A stretch of DNA of 31,340 nt from JAFDZV01 sp966128725. GTDB taxonomy: Bacteria; Bacteroidota; Ignavibacteria; OLB7. Location of the stretch: NCBI GenBank assembly GCA_966128725.1, contig CBHYLN010000056.1, forward strand, positions 1-31,340, written 5' to 3'. Below the pieces are notes generated by a model. That model made no database searches and had not been told where the DNA came from. It saw nothing but the letters and a program-made list of their open reading frames with translations. The position numbers and the translations under genes are program-made. Shown here piece after piece: positions 14,330-21,410 of this stretch (the stretch's first letter is position 1; each line of letters opens with the position of its first letter).

Positions 14330-14539
14330 TGTTGCTGCTGCGCGCGAAGCCCCCGAGCGGTGATTCTGTCTGCCGGATCGTGCGGGATATCAGCATTGGT
14401 GCAATGAAGACCGTTGTGCGCTCAGGCAGCTTATGATGGTCTTCAAGAAACGACGCTCGCGTATTTTGCCGCGCGAAGTTCCGCAACCGACGGACGCGTG
14501 GCGCTGTTCGTCGGCAACCATTATTGGAGACGAAAGACC

Positions 14540-14980
14540 ATGACCGACCCACAAACCAAAACCCCCTGGCATCTCTGGTTGATCGGCGTCATCGCCGTGT
14601 TGTTCAACGCCTTCGGGGTATTCGATTTCGTGATGAGCATGGCGCGTGGCGCCGAGTACCAGGCCAGCGCGGGCATGACGCCCGAACAGATTGCCCACTA
14701 TCAAGCGATGCCGGGCTGGATGACGGTTGTCTGGGCAGTTGGTGTCTTCGGCGCGTTCCTGGCTTCAATCCTCCTGCTGATACGCAAGAAGCTTGCCGCG
14801 CCGGTGTTTGCGGTGTCGCTGGTCGCGTTCCTGGTAAGCCTGCTGTACACCTACGCTCTTACCAACGGCGGCGCCATCATGGGCGCGCAGATGGCCATCA
14901 TGAGCGGCGTCATCGCCGCGCTGCTGGCGTTCTTCATCTGGTATTCGCGATCGATGGCCGCGCGCGGCGTGCTTCGCTGA
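14540..14980 (+). CDS. Four-helix integral membrane protein, unknown function
   Basis: The 146-aa product has four hydrophobic segments: WLIGVIAVLFNAFGVFDFVM, VVWAVGVFGAFLASILLLI, VFAVSLVAFLVSLLYTYAL and AIMSGVIAALLAFFIWYS. Between the first two is a conserved-looking loop with YQASAGMTPEQIAHYQAMPGW. Similar proteins are common, uncharacterised and sometimes loosely called sugar transporters. TTGGAGA about 12 nt before the ATG supports the start. A strong hairpin lies 20 nt after the stop. Confidence 0.75.
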   Translation: MTDPQTKTPWHLWLIGVIAVLFNAFGVFDFVMSMARGAEYQASAGMTPEQIAHYQAMPGWMTVVWAVGVFGAFLASILLLIRKKLAAPVFAVSLVAFLVSLLYTYALTNGGAIMGAQMAIMSGVIAALLAFFIWYSRSMAARGVLR

Positions 14981-14999
14981 CGCTCGAGCGCTGCTGCGG

Positions 15000-15032
15000 C
15001 TGCTCCGCGCCGTTCACCCTGGCGCGGGGCAG
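15000..15032. terminator. 12-bp stem-loop after the membrane-protein gene
   Basis: CTGCTCCGCGCC (15000-15011) pairs with GGCGCGGGGCAG (15021-15032), all 12 positions with one T-G wobble, across a 9-nt loop. The left arm overlaps a GGCTGCTCCGC string also seen in leader repeat D. No T-run follows. Confidence 0.5.
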
Positions 15033-15207
15033 GGAGTAGATGGGCAACAATCGGATGAAACATCCGCCGGGTTTCCACGAATCGCAGTGGAACAATCGGC
15101 CAACCGGAGCCCCATGAAGAAGGCCGCACCATAGGCTCGGCGCGGCAGTACATGTTCCGGGGATCTGCCGTACGTCATCTCGAATCAACACACAGGGCAA
15201 TCATCCA

Positions 15208-15306
15208 ATGGCACGAAAGATCATCATCGGAATGCTGGCTGCATTCGCTGTCATCCTCCTTGCATCGGCGGGGTATCAGTTCGGCCAGTATCTGGCGGCG
15301 CTGTAA
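15208..15306 (+). CDS. 32-aa single-pass membrane peptide
   Basis: The short frame starts MARKIIIGMLAAFAVILL and ends AGYQFGQYLAAL. It is a charged start, one hydrophobic helix of about 20 residues and a polar tail, which is coherent for a small membrane protein. No strong ribosome site is visible. It sits 61 nt before the SMI1/KNR4 gene. Very small membrane proteins often regulate larger partners, but no partner is evident. Confidence 0.45.
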   Translation: MARKIIIGMLAAFAVILLASAGYQFGQYLAAL

Positions 15307-15367
15307 ACGCGTTCGGCGAGGTATTTCGCGCATCAAGCCAAGCTCAACAATCATCACGCCATTCCAT

Positions 15368-15883
15368 ATGCACGATTTCGACCTCCTCGGCTTCTGGGAA
15401 AATTCCGCGTATGCTAAAGAGCAATACGTCGGCGCCCCGCTTACCGATGCCATGGTTCGGTTTGCACAGGCGGAATTGGGATATCGGCTGCCACAGGCCT
15501 ACATCGAACTGCTTCGCAATCAGAATGGCGGCATTCCCGTGCGAACAAATCATCGCACGCCGTGGCCAACGTCGTGGGCCGAGGATCATATCGCCATCAC
15601 CGGAATTCACGGCCTGGACACGAACAAGCCGTACTCCTTGTGCGGCGAAATCGGTAGCAAGTTCATGATCGAGGAATGGGGGTATCCGGACATCGGAATT
15701 TACTTTGCCGATTGTCCTTCGGCTGGGCATGATATGTTATGCCTGGATTACAGTGAATGTGGCGTTGACGGCGAGCCAAGGGTGGTGCATGTCGATCAGG
15801 AATTGGAGTACGCTGTTACGCCCGTTGCCGAGAATATCGAGGCCTTCATCCGGGGGCTCGAGGATGACAGCGCGTTCGAGTAA
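15368..15883 (+). CDS. SMI1/KNR4 family protein
   Basis: The 171-aa product fits the SMI1/KNR4 (SUKH) fold: VRFAQAELGYRLPQAYIELLR (28-48), NQNGGIPV, ITGIHGLD, EEWGYPDIGIYFADCPSAGH and DMLCLDYSECGVDGEPRVVH, closing with an AENIEAFI helix. SUKH proteins are frequently immunity proteins against contact-dependent or polymorphic nuclease toxins. No toxin is recognisable nearby, so it is an orphan. The ATG at 15368 opens the domain; upstream in-frame codons look non-coding. Confidence 0.85.
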   Translation: MHDFDLLGFWENSAYAKEQYVGAPLTDAMVRFAQAELGYRLPQAYIELLRNQNGGIPVRTNHRTPWPTSWAEDHIAITGIHGLDTNKPYSLCGEIGSKFMIEEWGYPDIGIYFADCPSAGHDMLCLDYSECGVDGEPRVVHVDQELEYAVTPVAENIEAFIRGLEDDSAFE

Positions 15884-16021
15884 TCGGCCGTACAGGCCGC
15901 ATGCGAGGGGGCCTCGCTGTGCCCTCCCGACGGATCAATCCCACCATGCAATTATGCCTGCCCATGATCGATTGTGGCGCGCCGTGTGTGGCACCCATAC
16001 CGTCGCCTCACCATTTGCCTG

Positions 16022-16029
16022 TATCTTAG
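16022..16029 (+). promoter_or_regulatory. Candidate -7 element (TATCTTAG) before the EamA gene
   Basis: TATCTTAG fits TAnnTTnG and lies 72 nt before the ATG at 16102, in the 218-nt gap after the SMI1/KNR4 gene. Nothing else notable is seen in that gap. Confidence 0.3.
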
Positions 16030-16101
16030 CGGGCAATCCGACCTCCGGGTAACCCCCCCAAGCGTTCTCATCGGTATCCCTTCCCAGGCACTGTACGCGG
16101 C

Positions 16102-17022
16102 ATGCCCCAGAGCAGCACATATAGCGCAACACATCTGATGCGTGTGGTCACGCTTACAAGCCTTGCCATGCTTGCCTTTGCGGGGAACTCGTTGTTGTGC
16201 CGCATGGCACTGAAGCACACCGGCATCGATGCCACTACCTTTACGACCATTCGATTGATCTCCGGCGCGGCGGTCCTGTGGGCGGCGGCGAATATCGGCC
16301 GCTCCGGGCAGGCGGCCCGCGAATCGGATCCCGGTACCAGGGGGAATTGGCCCTCGGCGATTGCGTTGTTCGCCTATGCCGCCGGCTTTTCCTTCTCCTA
16401 CATCAGCCTGCCGGCGTCCACCGGCGCATTGCTGTTGTTCGGTGCGGTTCAGGGGACGATGATCGGCTACGGAATATGGGCCGGGGAACGTCTGGCGAAA
16501 CCGCAACTGGCCGGGCTTCTGCTGGCGTTGGGCGGGCTGCTGGGCCTGTTCCTGCCGGGCCTTTCGGCGCCGCCGGTTGTGGGCTCGATACTGATGGTGG
16601 GGGCCGGCATTGCATGGGGCGTGTATTCGCTGCGCGGGCGTGGAGCCGGAAACCCCATCCAGGTTACGGCGGGCAATTTCCTGCGCGCGGTTCCCTTTGC
16701 TGTGGTTGTAAGCATTGCCATGCCGGGAGGGCGTACGATGGATGCCGCCGGCATCTGGTACGCGATTGCCTCGGGCACGCTTACCTCCGGGATCGGCTAT
16801 GCAATCTGGTATACGGCCTTGCCGATGCTGAAGGCCACACATGCGGCAACCGTGCAACTGAGCGTCCCGGTGCTCGCCGCGCTGGGCGGTATTCTGTTCC
16901 TTGGCGAGCCGCTGACGCTGCAACTGGCCCTGTCCGCGACGGCAATCCTGTGCGGCATTGCGTTGGTGATCCTGGAGAAGCAGGGCCCGAAACGCGAGCC
17001 AGTGGGCGCCCAATCCGTTTGA
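16102..17022 (+). CDS. EamA-family (drug/metabolite) transporter
   Basis: The 306-aa inner-membrane protein has about ten hydrophobic segments in two EamA halves. Segments include MLAFAGNSLLCRMAL in helix 1, FAYAAGFSFSYISLPASTGAL, LLALGGLLGLFLPGL, GAGIAWGVYSLRGRG, GIGYAIWYTALPML and AATVQLSVPVLAALGGIL, then FLGEPLT in the helix 8-9 region. Length and layout are standard for DMT exporters of metabolites or amino acids. An internal ATG at 16138 gives a more compact N-terminus and may be the true start. The substrate is unknown. Confidence 0.88.
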   Translation: MPQSSTYSATHLMRVVTLTSLAMLAFAGNSLLCRMALKHTGIDATTFTTIRLISGAAVLWAAANIGRSGQAARESDPGTRGNWPSAIALFAYAAGFSFSYISLPASTGALLLFGAVQGTMIGYGIWAGERLAKPQLAGLLLALGGLLGLFLPGLSAPPVVGSILMVGAGIAWGVYSLRGRGAGNPIQVTAGNFLRAVPFAVVVSIAMPGGRTMDAAGIWYAIASGTLTSGIGYAIWYTALPMLKATHAATVQLSVPVLAALGGILFLGEPLTLQLALSATAILCGIALVILEKQGPKREPVGAQSV

Positions 17023-17232
17023 ACCGGCCTCGGCATTGAACCGGTCGTGAAATTGGAACGGCTGTGTTATTGCACCGGCAACCGTTGCGTGATGGGCATG
17101 TGCGGGTATCACCGGAGTTTCCGTACCGGGCCGCATCAACGGTGCGCTACTGTTCGTGTGGCAGTGCGCACGCAACAATTGCGATCAAGTATCACCTACG
17201 TTTCAGCGATACCAAATCAACAGGAGAAGTGA

Positions 17233-18246
17233 ATGGACCAGCAACCTAACCCCGGCAGAATTCTTCAAACAGGGCTGGCGTTTTGGGCTTCCAAGACCCT
17301 GCTCAGCGCCATCGAGTTGGGAGTGTTCACCGAGCTTGCACACGGGCCACAGGGGTTCGAGGGCTTGAGCGGTCGGCTTGGCCTGCATCCGCGTTCGGCG
17401 CGCGACTTCCTTGATACGCTGGTTGCGCTCGGGTTTCTTGCGCGTACCGGCGACACGTACGCGAACACACCGGAGACAGATCTGTTTCTGGACAGGAAGA
17501 AGCCTTCGTACGTTGGTGGGATTCTGGAGATGGCGAACCACCGGCTGTATCCTTTCTGGGGCCATCTCACCGAGGCGCTTCGTACCGGGCAGCCGCAGAA
17601 CGAAGTAAAGTCCGGCGGGCCTGCGCTGTTCGAGACGCTGTACGCCGATCCTGCCCGCCTGCGCGAGTTCCTTGCCGCAATGACGGGTATCAGCCACGGT
17701 GCGAATATGACCATCGCCCGGGCGTTCCCGTGGCAGGACTACCATACGTATGTGGACGTTGGCACGGCACAGGGTGATCTTGCGGTGCAGATCGCGCTTG
17801 CCAACCCACACCTGCGCGGCATCGGTTTCGATCTTCCGGAAGTTGCGCCGATTTTTGAGGACTATGTTGCCGCCCTTGGTGTGGGCGGGCAGGTGAGGTT
17901 CGAGCCGGGCAACTTTTTTGAGCAGGACCTGCCGAAGGCCGACGTGGTGCTGATGGGGCATATCCTGCACGACTGGGATCTGCCCACAAAGAAGATGTTG
18001 ATCAGGAAGGCCTACGATGCGATCCCGGCCGGCGGAGCGCTTGTTGTGTACGAGTCGATTATCGACGATGACAGGTCGCAGAATGCCTTCGGCCTGATGA
18101 TGAGCCTGAACATGCTGATCGAAACACCCGGGGGATTTGACTACACCGGCGCCGATTGCTCTGGATGGATGCGCGAGGCCGGGTTTGCTTCAACCCGTGT
18201 TGAGCCGCTTGTTGGGCCGGACTCGATGGTAATCGGGATAAAGTAA
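17233..18246 (+). CDS. SAM-dependent O-methyltransferase (dimerisation plus class I domain)
   Basis: The 337-aa product has an N-terminal winged-helix dimerisation domain (about 10-95) followed by the methyltransferase domain. Seen are YVDVGTAQGDLAVQIAL (173-189) for the SAM loop, GIGFDLPEV (196-204) and MGHILHDWDL (241-250), whose His246 is the usual catalytic base. This is the plant-type/acetylserotonin or hydroxyneurosporene O-methyltransferase family, which methylates hydroxyl groups of small aromatics or isoprenoids. AGGAGAAGTGA precedes the ATG. TACGTTTC at about 17198 could be its -7 element. The substrate is unknown. Confidence 0.88.
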   Translation: MDQQPNPGRILQTGLAFWASKTLLSAIELGVFTELAHGPQGFEGLSGRLGLHPRSARDFLDTLVALGFLARTGDTYANTPETDLFLDRKKPSYVGGILEMANHRLYPFWGHLTEALRTGQPQNEVKSGGPALFETLYADPARLREFLAAMTGISHGANMTIARAFPWQDYHTYVDVGTAQGDLAVQIALANPHLRGIGFDLPEVAPIFEDYVAALGVGGQVRFEPGNFFEQDLPKADVVLMGHILHDWDLPTKKMLIRKAYDAIPAGGALVVYESIIDDDRSQNAFGLMMSLNMLIETPGGFDYTGADCSGWMREAGFASTRVEPLVGPDSMVIGIK

Positions 18247-18286
18247 AACGTAGAACGGGATGCCGGGCAGGCGGCGGCGTATCATG

Positions 18287-18357
18287 CTGTTGAAATATGT
18301 TTGAACGTCGGGGTGAGCGTCCGTGCGGGCCAACGCCGCGGATGAGTTGTTCAACAG
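18287..18357. repeat. Second dispersed element, copy 1 (inverted-repeat ends)
   Basis: CTGTTGAA at about 18287 and TTCAACAG at 18350-18357 are perfect inverted ends. The inner block 18323-18357 matches 30097-30132 with a single inserted base and one otherwise identical 35-nt string. Weaker similarity extends left (TTGAACGT, GTGAGCG). It lies in the 169-nt gap between the O-methyltransferase and the toroid-protein gene. Confidence 0.75.
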
Positions 18358-18415
18358 TCTGATAGGCGTGCCGTCTGTCACGGTGTGAGCTCGCCAACAA
18401 AAGGAACACGTACAG

Positions 18416-19402
18416 ATGGCGATCGATCCAATCGAGCATCTGATTCCGGAGCCGGAGAGCGCGGTGCTGGGGTGGCTGCTTGAATCCGACCCGGCGATCC
18501 GCTGGCAGACCATGCGCGACCTGACCAAGGCGCAACCGCGGGAGATCGCGGCCGAGCGCGCCAGGGTTGCTACCGAGGGCGCGGGCGCTCGCCTGCTTGC
18601 GCTGCAAGGGGCGGATGGGCGTTGGGGCGGCGCGGCATGGAATCACGGGTGGAACTCCACGATGCACGCACTGATGCTGTTGCGCGATCTGGGGATCGAC
18701 CCAGCGAGCAACCAGGCGCGTCGCGCGGTGCAGCTTGTGGACGACCATGTGACCTGGGCAGGCTGCGGCCCGCCGGAGTGCGACGGCAATGCCTTCTTTG
18801 CCGGTGAGGTGGAGCCCTGCATCAATGCACAGGTTGGCGCGGTTGGCGCGTATTTTGGCCAGGATGTCGCGGGCATTGTGGAGCGTTTGCTTGCCGAGCA
18901 GTTGTCCGACGGCGGCTGGAACTGCGAGGCCGAATTCGGCTCGATGCGGTCGTCGTTCAACACCACGATCTGCGTGCTTGAAGCCCTGCTCGAGTACGAG
19001 TTGCGCCTGGGGGCGGCCCCGCGAACAACCGAGGCGCGCATTCGCGGCCAGGAGTATCTCCTGGAGCGCCGAATGTTCCGGCGACTGTCAACCGGCGAGG
19101 CGATCGAGCACGATCGCAAGAGCGGCGCGGCGTGGAGCCGATTCGCCTTCCCGACGTGGTGGCATTACGATGTGCTGCGTGGGCTGGACTATCTGCGCAG
19201 TGCGGGCGTTGCGCCCGACGAGCGCGTTGCCGAGGCGATCGGCATGGTGATCGCCAAACGCGACGGCGACGGCCGGTGGCCGCTGGATGCCTGTTATCCC
19301 GGCGAAATGTTGATCGAGACGGACGAGGGTGAAGGCCTGCCGAGCCGCTGGAACACGCTGCGCGCCCTGCGGGTGTTGAACTGGTACGCCGGGCGTGGCT
19401 GA
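18416..19402 (+). CDS. Squalene-cyclase-like alpha/alpha-toroid protein
   Basis: The 328-aa product has two QW-like repeats, QGADGRWGG (64-72) and QLSDGGWNCE (162-171), and further W-rich helical repeats ending in RWPLDACYP and SRWNTLRALRVLNWY. This is the alpha/alpha-barrel found in terpene cyclases, prenyltransferases and pectate-lyase-like toroids. It is half the length of squalene-hopene cyclase and lacks a visible DxDD protonation motif, so cyclase activity is doubtful. AAAAGGAAC upstream supports the ATG. Adjacency to the O-methyltransferase hints at, but does not prove, shared isoprenoid-type chemistry. Confidence 0.75.
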   Translation: MAIDPIEHLIPEPESAVLGWLLESDPAIRWQTMRDLTKAQPREIAAERARVATEGAGARLLALQGADGRWGGAAWNHGWNSTMHALMLLRDLGIDPASNQARRAVQLVDDHVTWAGCGPPECDGNAFFAGEVEPCINAQVGAVGAYFGQDVAGIVERLLAEQLSDGGWNCEAEFGSMRSSFNTTICVLEALLEYELRLGAAPRTTEARIRGQEYLLERRMFRRLSTGEAIEHDRKSGAAWSRFAFPTWWHYDVLRGLDYLRSAGVAPDERVAEAIGMVIAKRDGDGRWPLDACYPGEMLIETDEGEGLPSRWNTLRALRVLNWYAGRG

Positions 19403-19452
19403 CACACCGCCGTTTGCAGGGCACGGGATGCCCATAACGAGATTCATGGATC

Positions 19453-19475
19453 GGGCACGCCCCTGCGGCGTGTCC
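19453..19475. terminator. Stem-loop after the toroid-protein gene
   Basis: GGGCACGCC (19453-19461) pairs with GGCGTGTCC (19467-19475) through nine positions with one G-T wobble and a 5-nt loop. It lies about 50 nt after the stop. No T-run follows. Confidence 0.4.
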
Positions 19476-19527
19476 TGTGGGAAGTGTGTGGATGTAGGCA
19501 GTCGTACACGAAACACCGATCATACAC

Positions 19528-20193
19528 ATGGGGTTCGGCTACAAAACGGCATGGATCGCCGCCCGAACGGCGGATACCGACGGGCTGATCCGAGCGCTGC
19601 GTCTGCGGAACGCAAAACCCTGCGAGGCCGAGGACGGGATCGACGCCTCGTATATCATGGATTATGCCGACGACAGGTGCCAGGCATTTGTGACGCAACC
19701 GATCGATGGGTGGACACTTTGCGTCAGCGTGGGATTCTTCCGGCTGGTTGATGGGCAATCGGCGGCGTTCGGGGATCTTATCGTCAGGTTGTCCAACGAG
19801 CTTGGATGCGAGGTGCAGTTCTTCGGCACGCATCGTGTTGTTGAAGGGCACGCCTGGGCGCGGGCGATTAATGGCACGCTGCGGCGGGCGTATAGCTACG
19901 TTGGTGAATCCGGAGAAACGGAGATCGATTTCGGCGAACAGACCCCCGAGGAAGTGACGCTTGAGTTCGCGTTCTTCGATGCGTCGAAGCCGGAGGCGGA
20001 GGAGGAGGGCTACTGGGACCGGGAGGATCGCAGATATCCGGACGAGGAAGATGTGATGAGCCTTGCGGAGCTCTGGAGTGTGAACCCCTCAACGCTGGGG
20101 CCGATGCCGCCGGGCCTGCTTGCTGACATGGGATCGGATGCGGCGCAATCGCATTCTTCAGCAGCCGAGCCCACGCGTGCCGACAAGCCCTGA
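19528..20193 (+). CDS. Conserved hypothetical protein, 221 aa
   Basis: I recognise the pattern of an uncharacterised bacterial family: MGFGYKTAWIAARTAD at the start, QPIDGWTLCVSVGF, CEVQFFGTHRVVEGHAWARA, GTLRRAYSYVGESGET and RRYPDEEDVMSLAELWSVNP near the end. It is soluble and acidic, with no signal peptide or membrane helix. The last 25 residues are low-complexity. It converges with the LysR gene across a 73-nt gap that contains a shared hairpin. Confidence 0.75.
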   Translation: MGFGYKTAWIAARTADTDGLIRALRLRNAKPCEAEDGIDASYIMDYADDRCQAFVTQPIDGWTLCVSVGFFRLVDGQSAAFGDLIVRLSNELGCEVQFFGTHRVVEGHAWARAINGTLRRAYSYVGESGETEIDFGEQTPEEVTLEFAFFDASKPEAEEEGYWDREDRRYPDEEDVMSLAELWSVNPSTLGPMPPGLLADMGSDAAQSHSSAAEPTRADKP

Positions 20194-20224
20194 TGGAAGC
20201 TCTGGTACGGCAGGGTGGAACTGT

Positions 20225-20253
20225 GCGCGGCTTTTTAGCGGGAGGCGCCGCGC
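20225..20253. terminator. Hairpin between convergent genes
   Basis: GCGCGGC (20225-20231) and GCCGCGC (20247-20253) are perfect inverted arms. CTTTTT directly follows the left arm on the + strand, inside the loop. Its position between two convergent stops suits a bidirectional terminator. Confidence 0.45.
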
Positions 20254-20266
20254 GACCGCGCCGCTG

Positions 20267-21196
20267 TCAACGCCTGCTGGCCTTCGCGCGCCGCGTTGCG
20301 CCGGCCTGCGCGGCACACGCCTCGCGAACACAGTCGCGTAACCAGGCGTGCGCTGGATCGGCATCCATGCGGGGATGCCACAGCATGGACACGGTGAACT
20401 CCGGCACGGGTACCGGAAGGGAAAAGCGATGCATCCCGGCGCGCAGGTTCCTGGTCTGCTGCTCGGGAACGGTGGCCACCAGATCGGTGGCCCGCGCCAG
20501 CGCCAGCGCTGCCGAAAATCCACCAACGATCGTGACGATCGAGCGTTCAATCCCAATCGACGCAAGCGCGTCGTCCACCGGCCCGCCGGCAAGGCCACGC
20601 CTGGATACATGGATGTGCCGTTCGTTTGCATAGCGGGCCGGCGTCACGCGGCCCTTGCACAGCCGATGCCCTGCCCGCACCACGCCCACGAATCGGTCGC
20701 GAAACAGCGCCTGCGCGCGCACCTCCGGCCCGGTTGCCTGCCCCACAACACCCGTCTCAAGATCCACCGTCCCATCGCGTAGCAGCGCGCTTTCCTTGTC
20801 CGCCTTCTGCACGAACCGCAGCTTCACGCCCGGCGCTTCGCGGCTGGTGCGCCCGATAAGCAGCGGCCCGAAGTTCTCGGCGAAGCCGTCGCTGGCGCGC
20901 AGCGTGAACGTCCGCGCCAGCCGTGTCAGGTCAAGCTGCCGGGCAGGGCGCAGAACGGCCAGCCCCTGCTCCACAAGGCCCTGTACCAACGTGCGCAGTT
21001 CCACGGCGCGCGGTGTGGGAACCAGGCCCCGACCGGCTCGCACCAGCAGCGGGTCACCGGTTGTTGCGCGCAATCGTGCAAGGGCGCGGCTCATTGCCGA
21101 CGGGCTCAGCTTCAGACGCTCGGCCGCGCGGGCCACGCTGCCTTCGGCAAGCAGCACATCCAATACGATCAACAGGTTCAGATCCGGCGCTGGCAT
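20267..21196 (-). CDS. LysR-family transcriptional regulator
   Basis: The product (309 aa from ATG 21196) begins with the LysR helix-turn-helix: LNLLIVLDVLLAEGSVARAA (6-25), LKLSPSAMSRALARLRATTG and LLVRAGRGLVPTPRA. An effector-binding domain with the usual alternating pattern follows. The frame stays open to GTG 21256, but TATATTCG on the minus strand spans 21263-21256. That is a probable promoter, placing transcription start inside the extension and favouring ATG 21196. It is divergent from the MFS exporter, which it probably regulates. The inducer is unknown. Confidence 0.88.
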   Translation of the reverse strand: MPAPDLNLLIVLDVLLAEGSVARAAERLKLSPSAMSRALARLRATTGDPLLVRAGRGLVPTPRAVELRTLVQGLVEQGLAVLRPARQLDLTRLARTFTLRASDGFAENFGPLLIGRTSREAPGVKLRFVQKADKESALLRDGTVDLETGVVGQATGPEVRAQALFRDRFVGVVRAGHRLCKGRVTPARYANERHIHVSRRGLAGGPVDDALASIGIERSIVTIVGGFSAALALARATDLVATVPEQQTRNLRAGMHRFSLPVPVPEFTVSMLWHPRMDADPAHAWLRDCVREACAAQAGATRRAKASRR

Positions 21197-21255
21197 GGTT
21201 GACGTTGCAAGGTTCGGGGTTGATACAGCCTGGTCCACACATGGCGTTTCGTGCA

Positions 21256-21263
21256 CGAATATA
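21256..21263 (-). promoter_or_regulatory. Candidate -7 element of the LysR gene (TATATTCG, minus strand)
   Basis: The same octamer as in leader repeats A, B, E and F appears here on the other strand, about 60 nt before ATG 21196, without the rest of the repeat. That supports it being a real promoter core. Confidence 0.5.
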
Positions 21264-21410
21264 GTGCAACTGGTGCGTCTACCGCCTGGTATCGCAATGA
21301 GCTAAACTTGGTTGTCGACAGTCCCGTGTATTCCGCTCCGCGGGGTCCGGTGGCCTGTCGCGGGAGACACACAGTTCATTGCGAAACCAACGTTCGAGGA
21401 ATTCCATACC

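Noticed and set aside
254..15883. Integron gene-cassette array
   Set aside because: The many small one-strand genes and an arr gene suggested it, but no integrase is present. The repeats do not end in matching RYYYAAC and GTTRRRY boxes, and they contain a promoter core, unlike attC sites. A different cassette-like mechanism stays open.
15952..17178. 408-codon minus-strand open frame
   Set aside because: It is antisense to the EamA transporter, which has a clear helix pattern. The antisense product is Gln/Arg/Gly-rich without any domain.
18416..19402. Complete squalene-hopene cyclase
   Set aside because: The protein is only 328 aa and I see no DxDD motif; only the toroid fold is supported.
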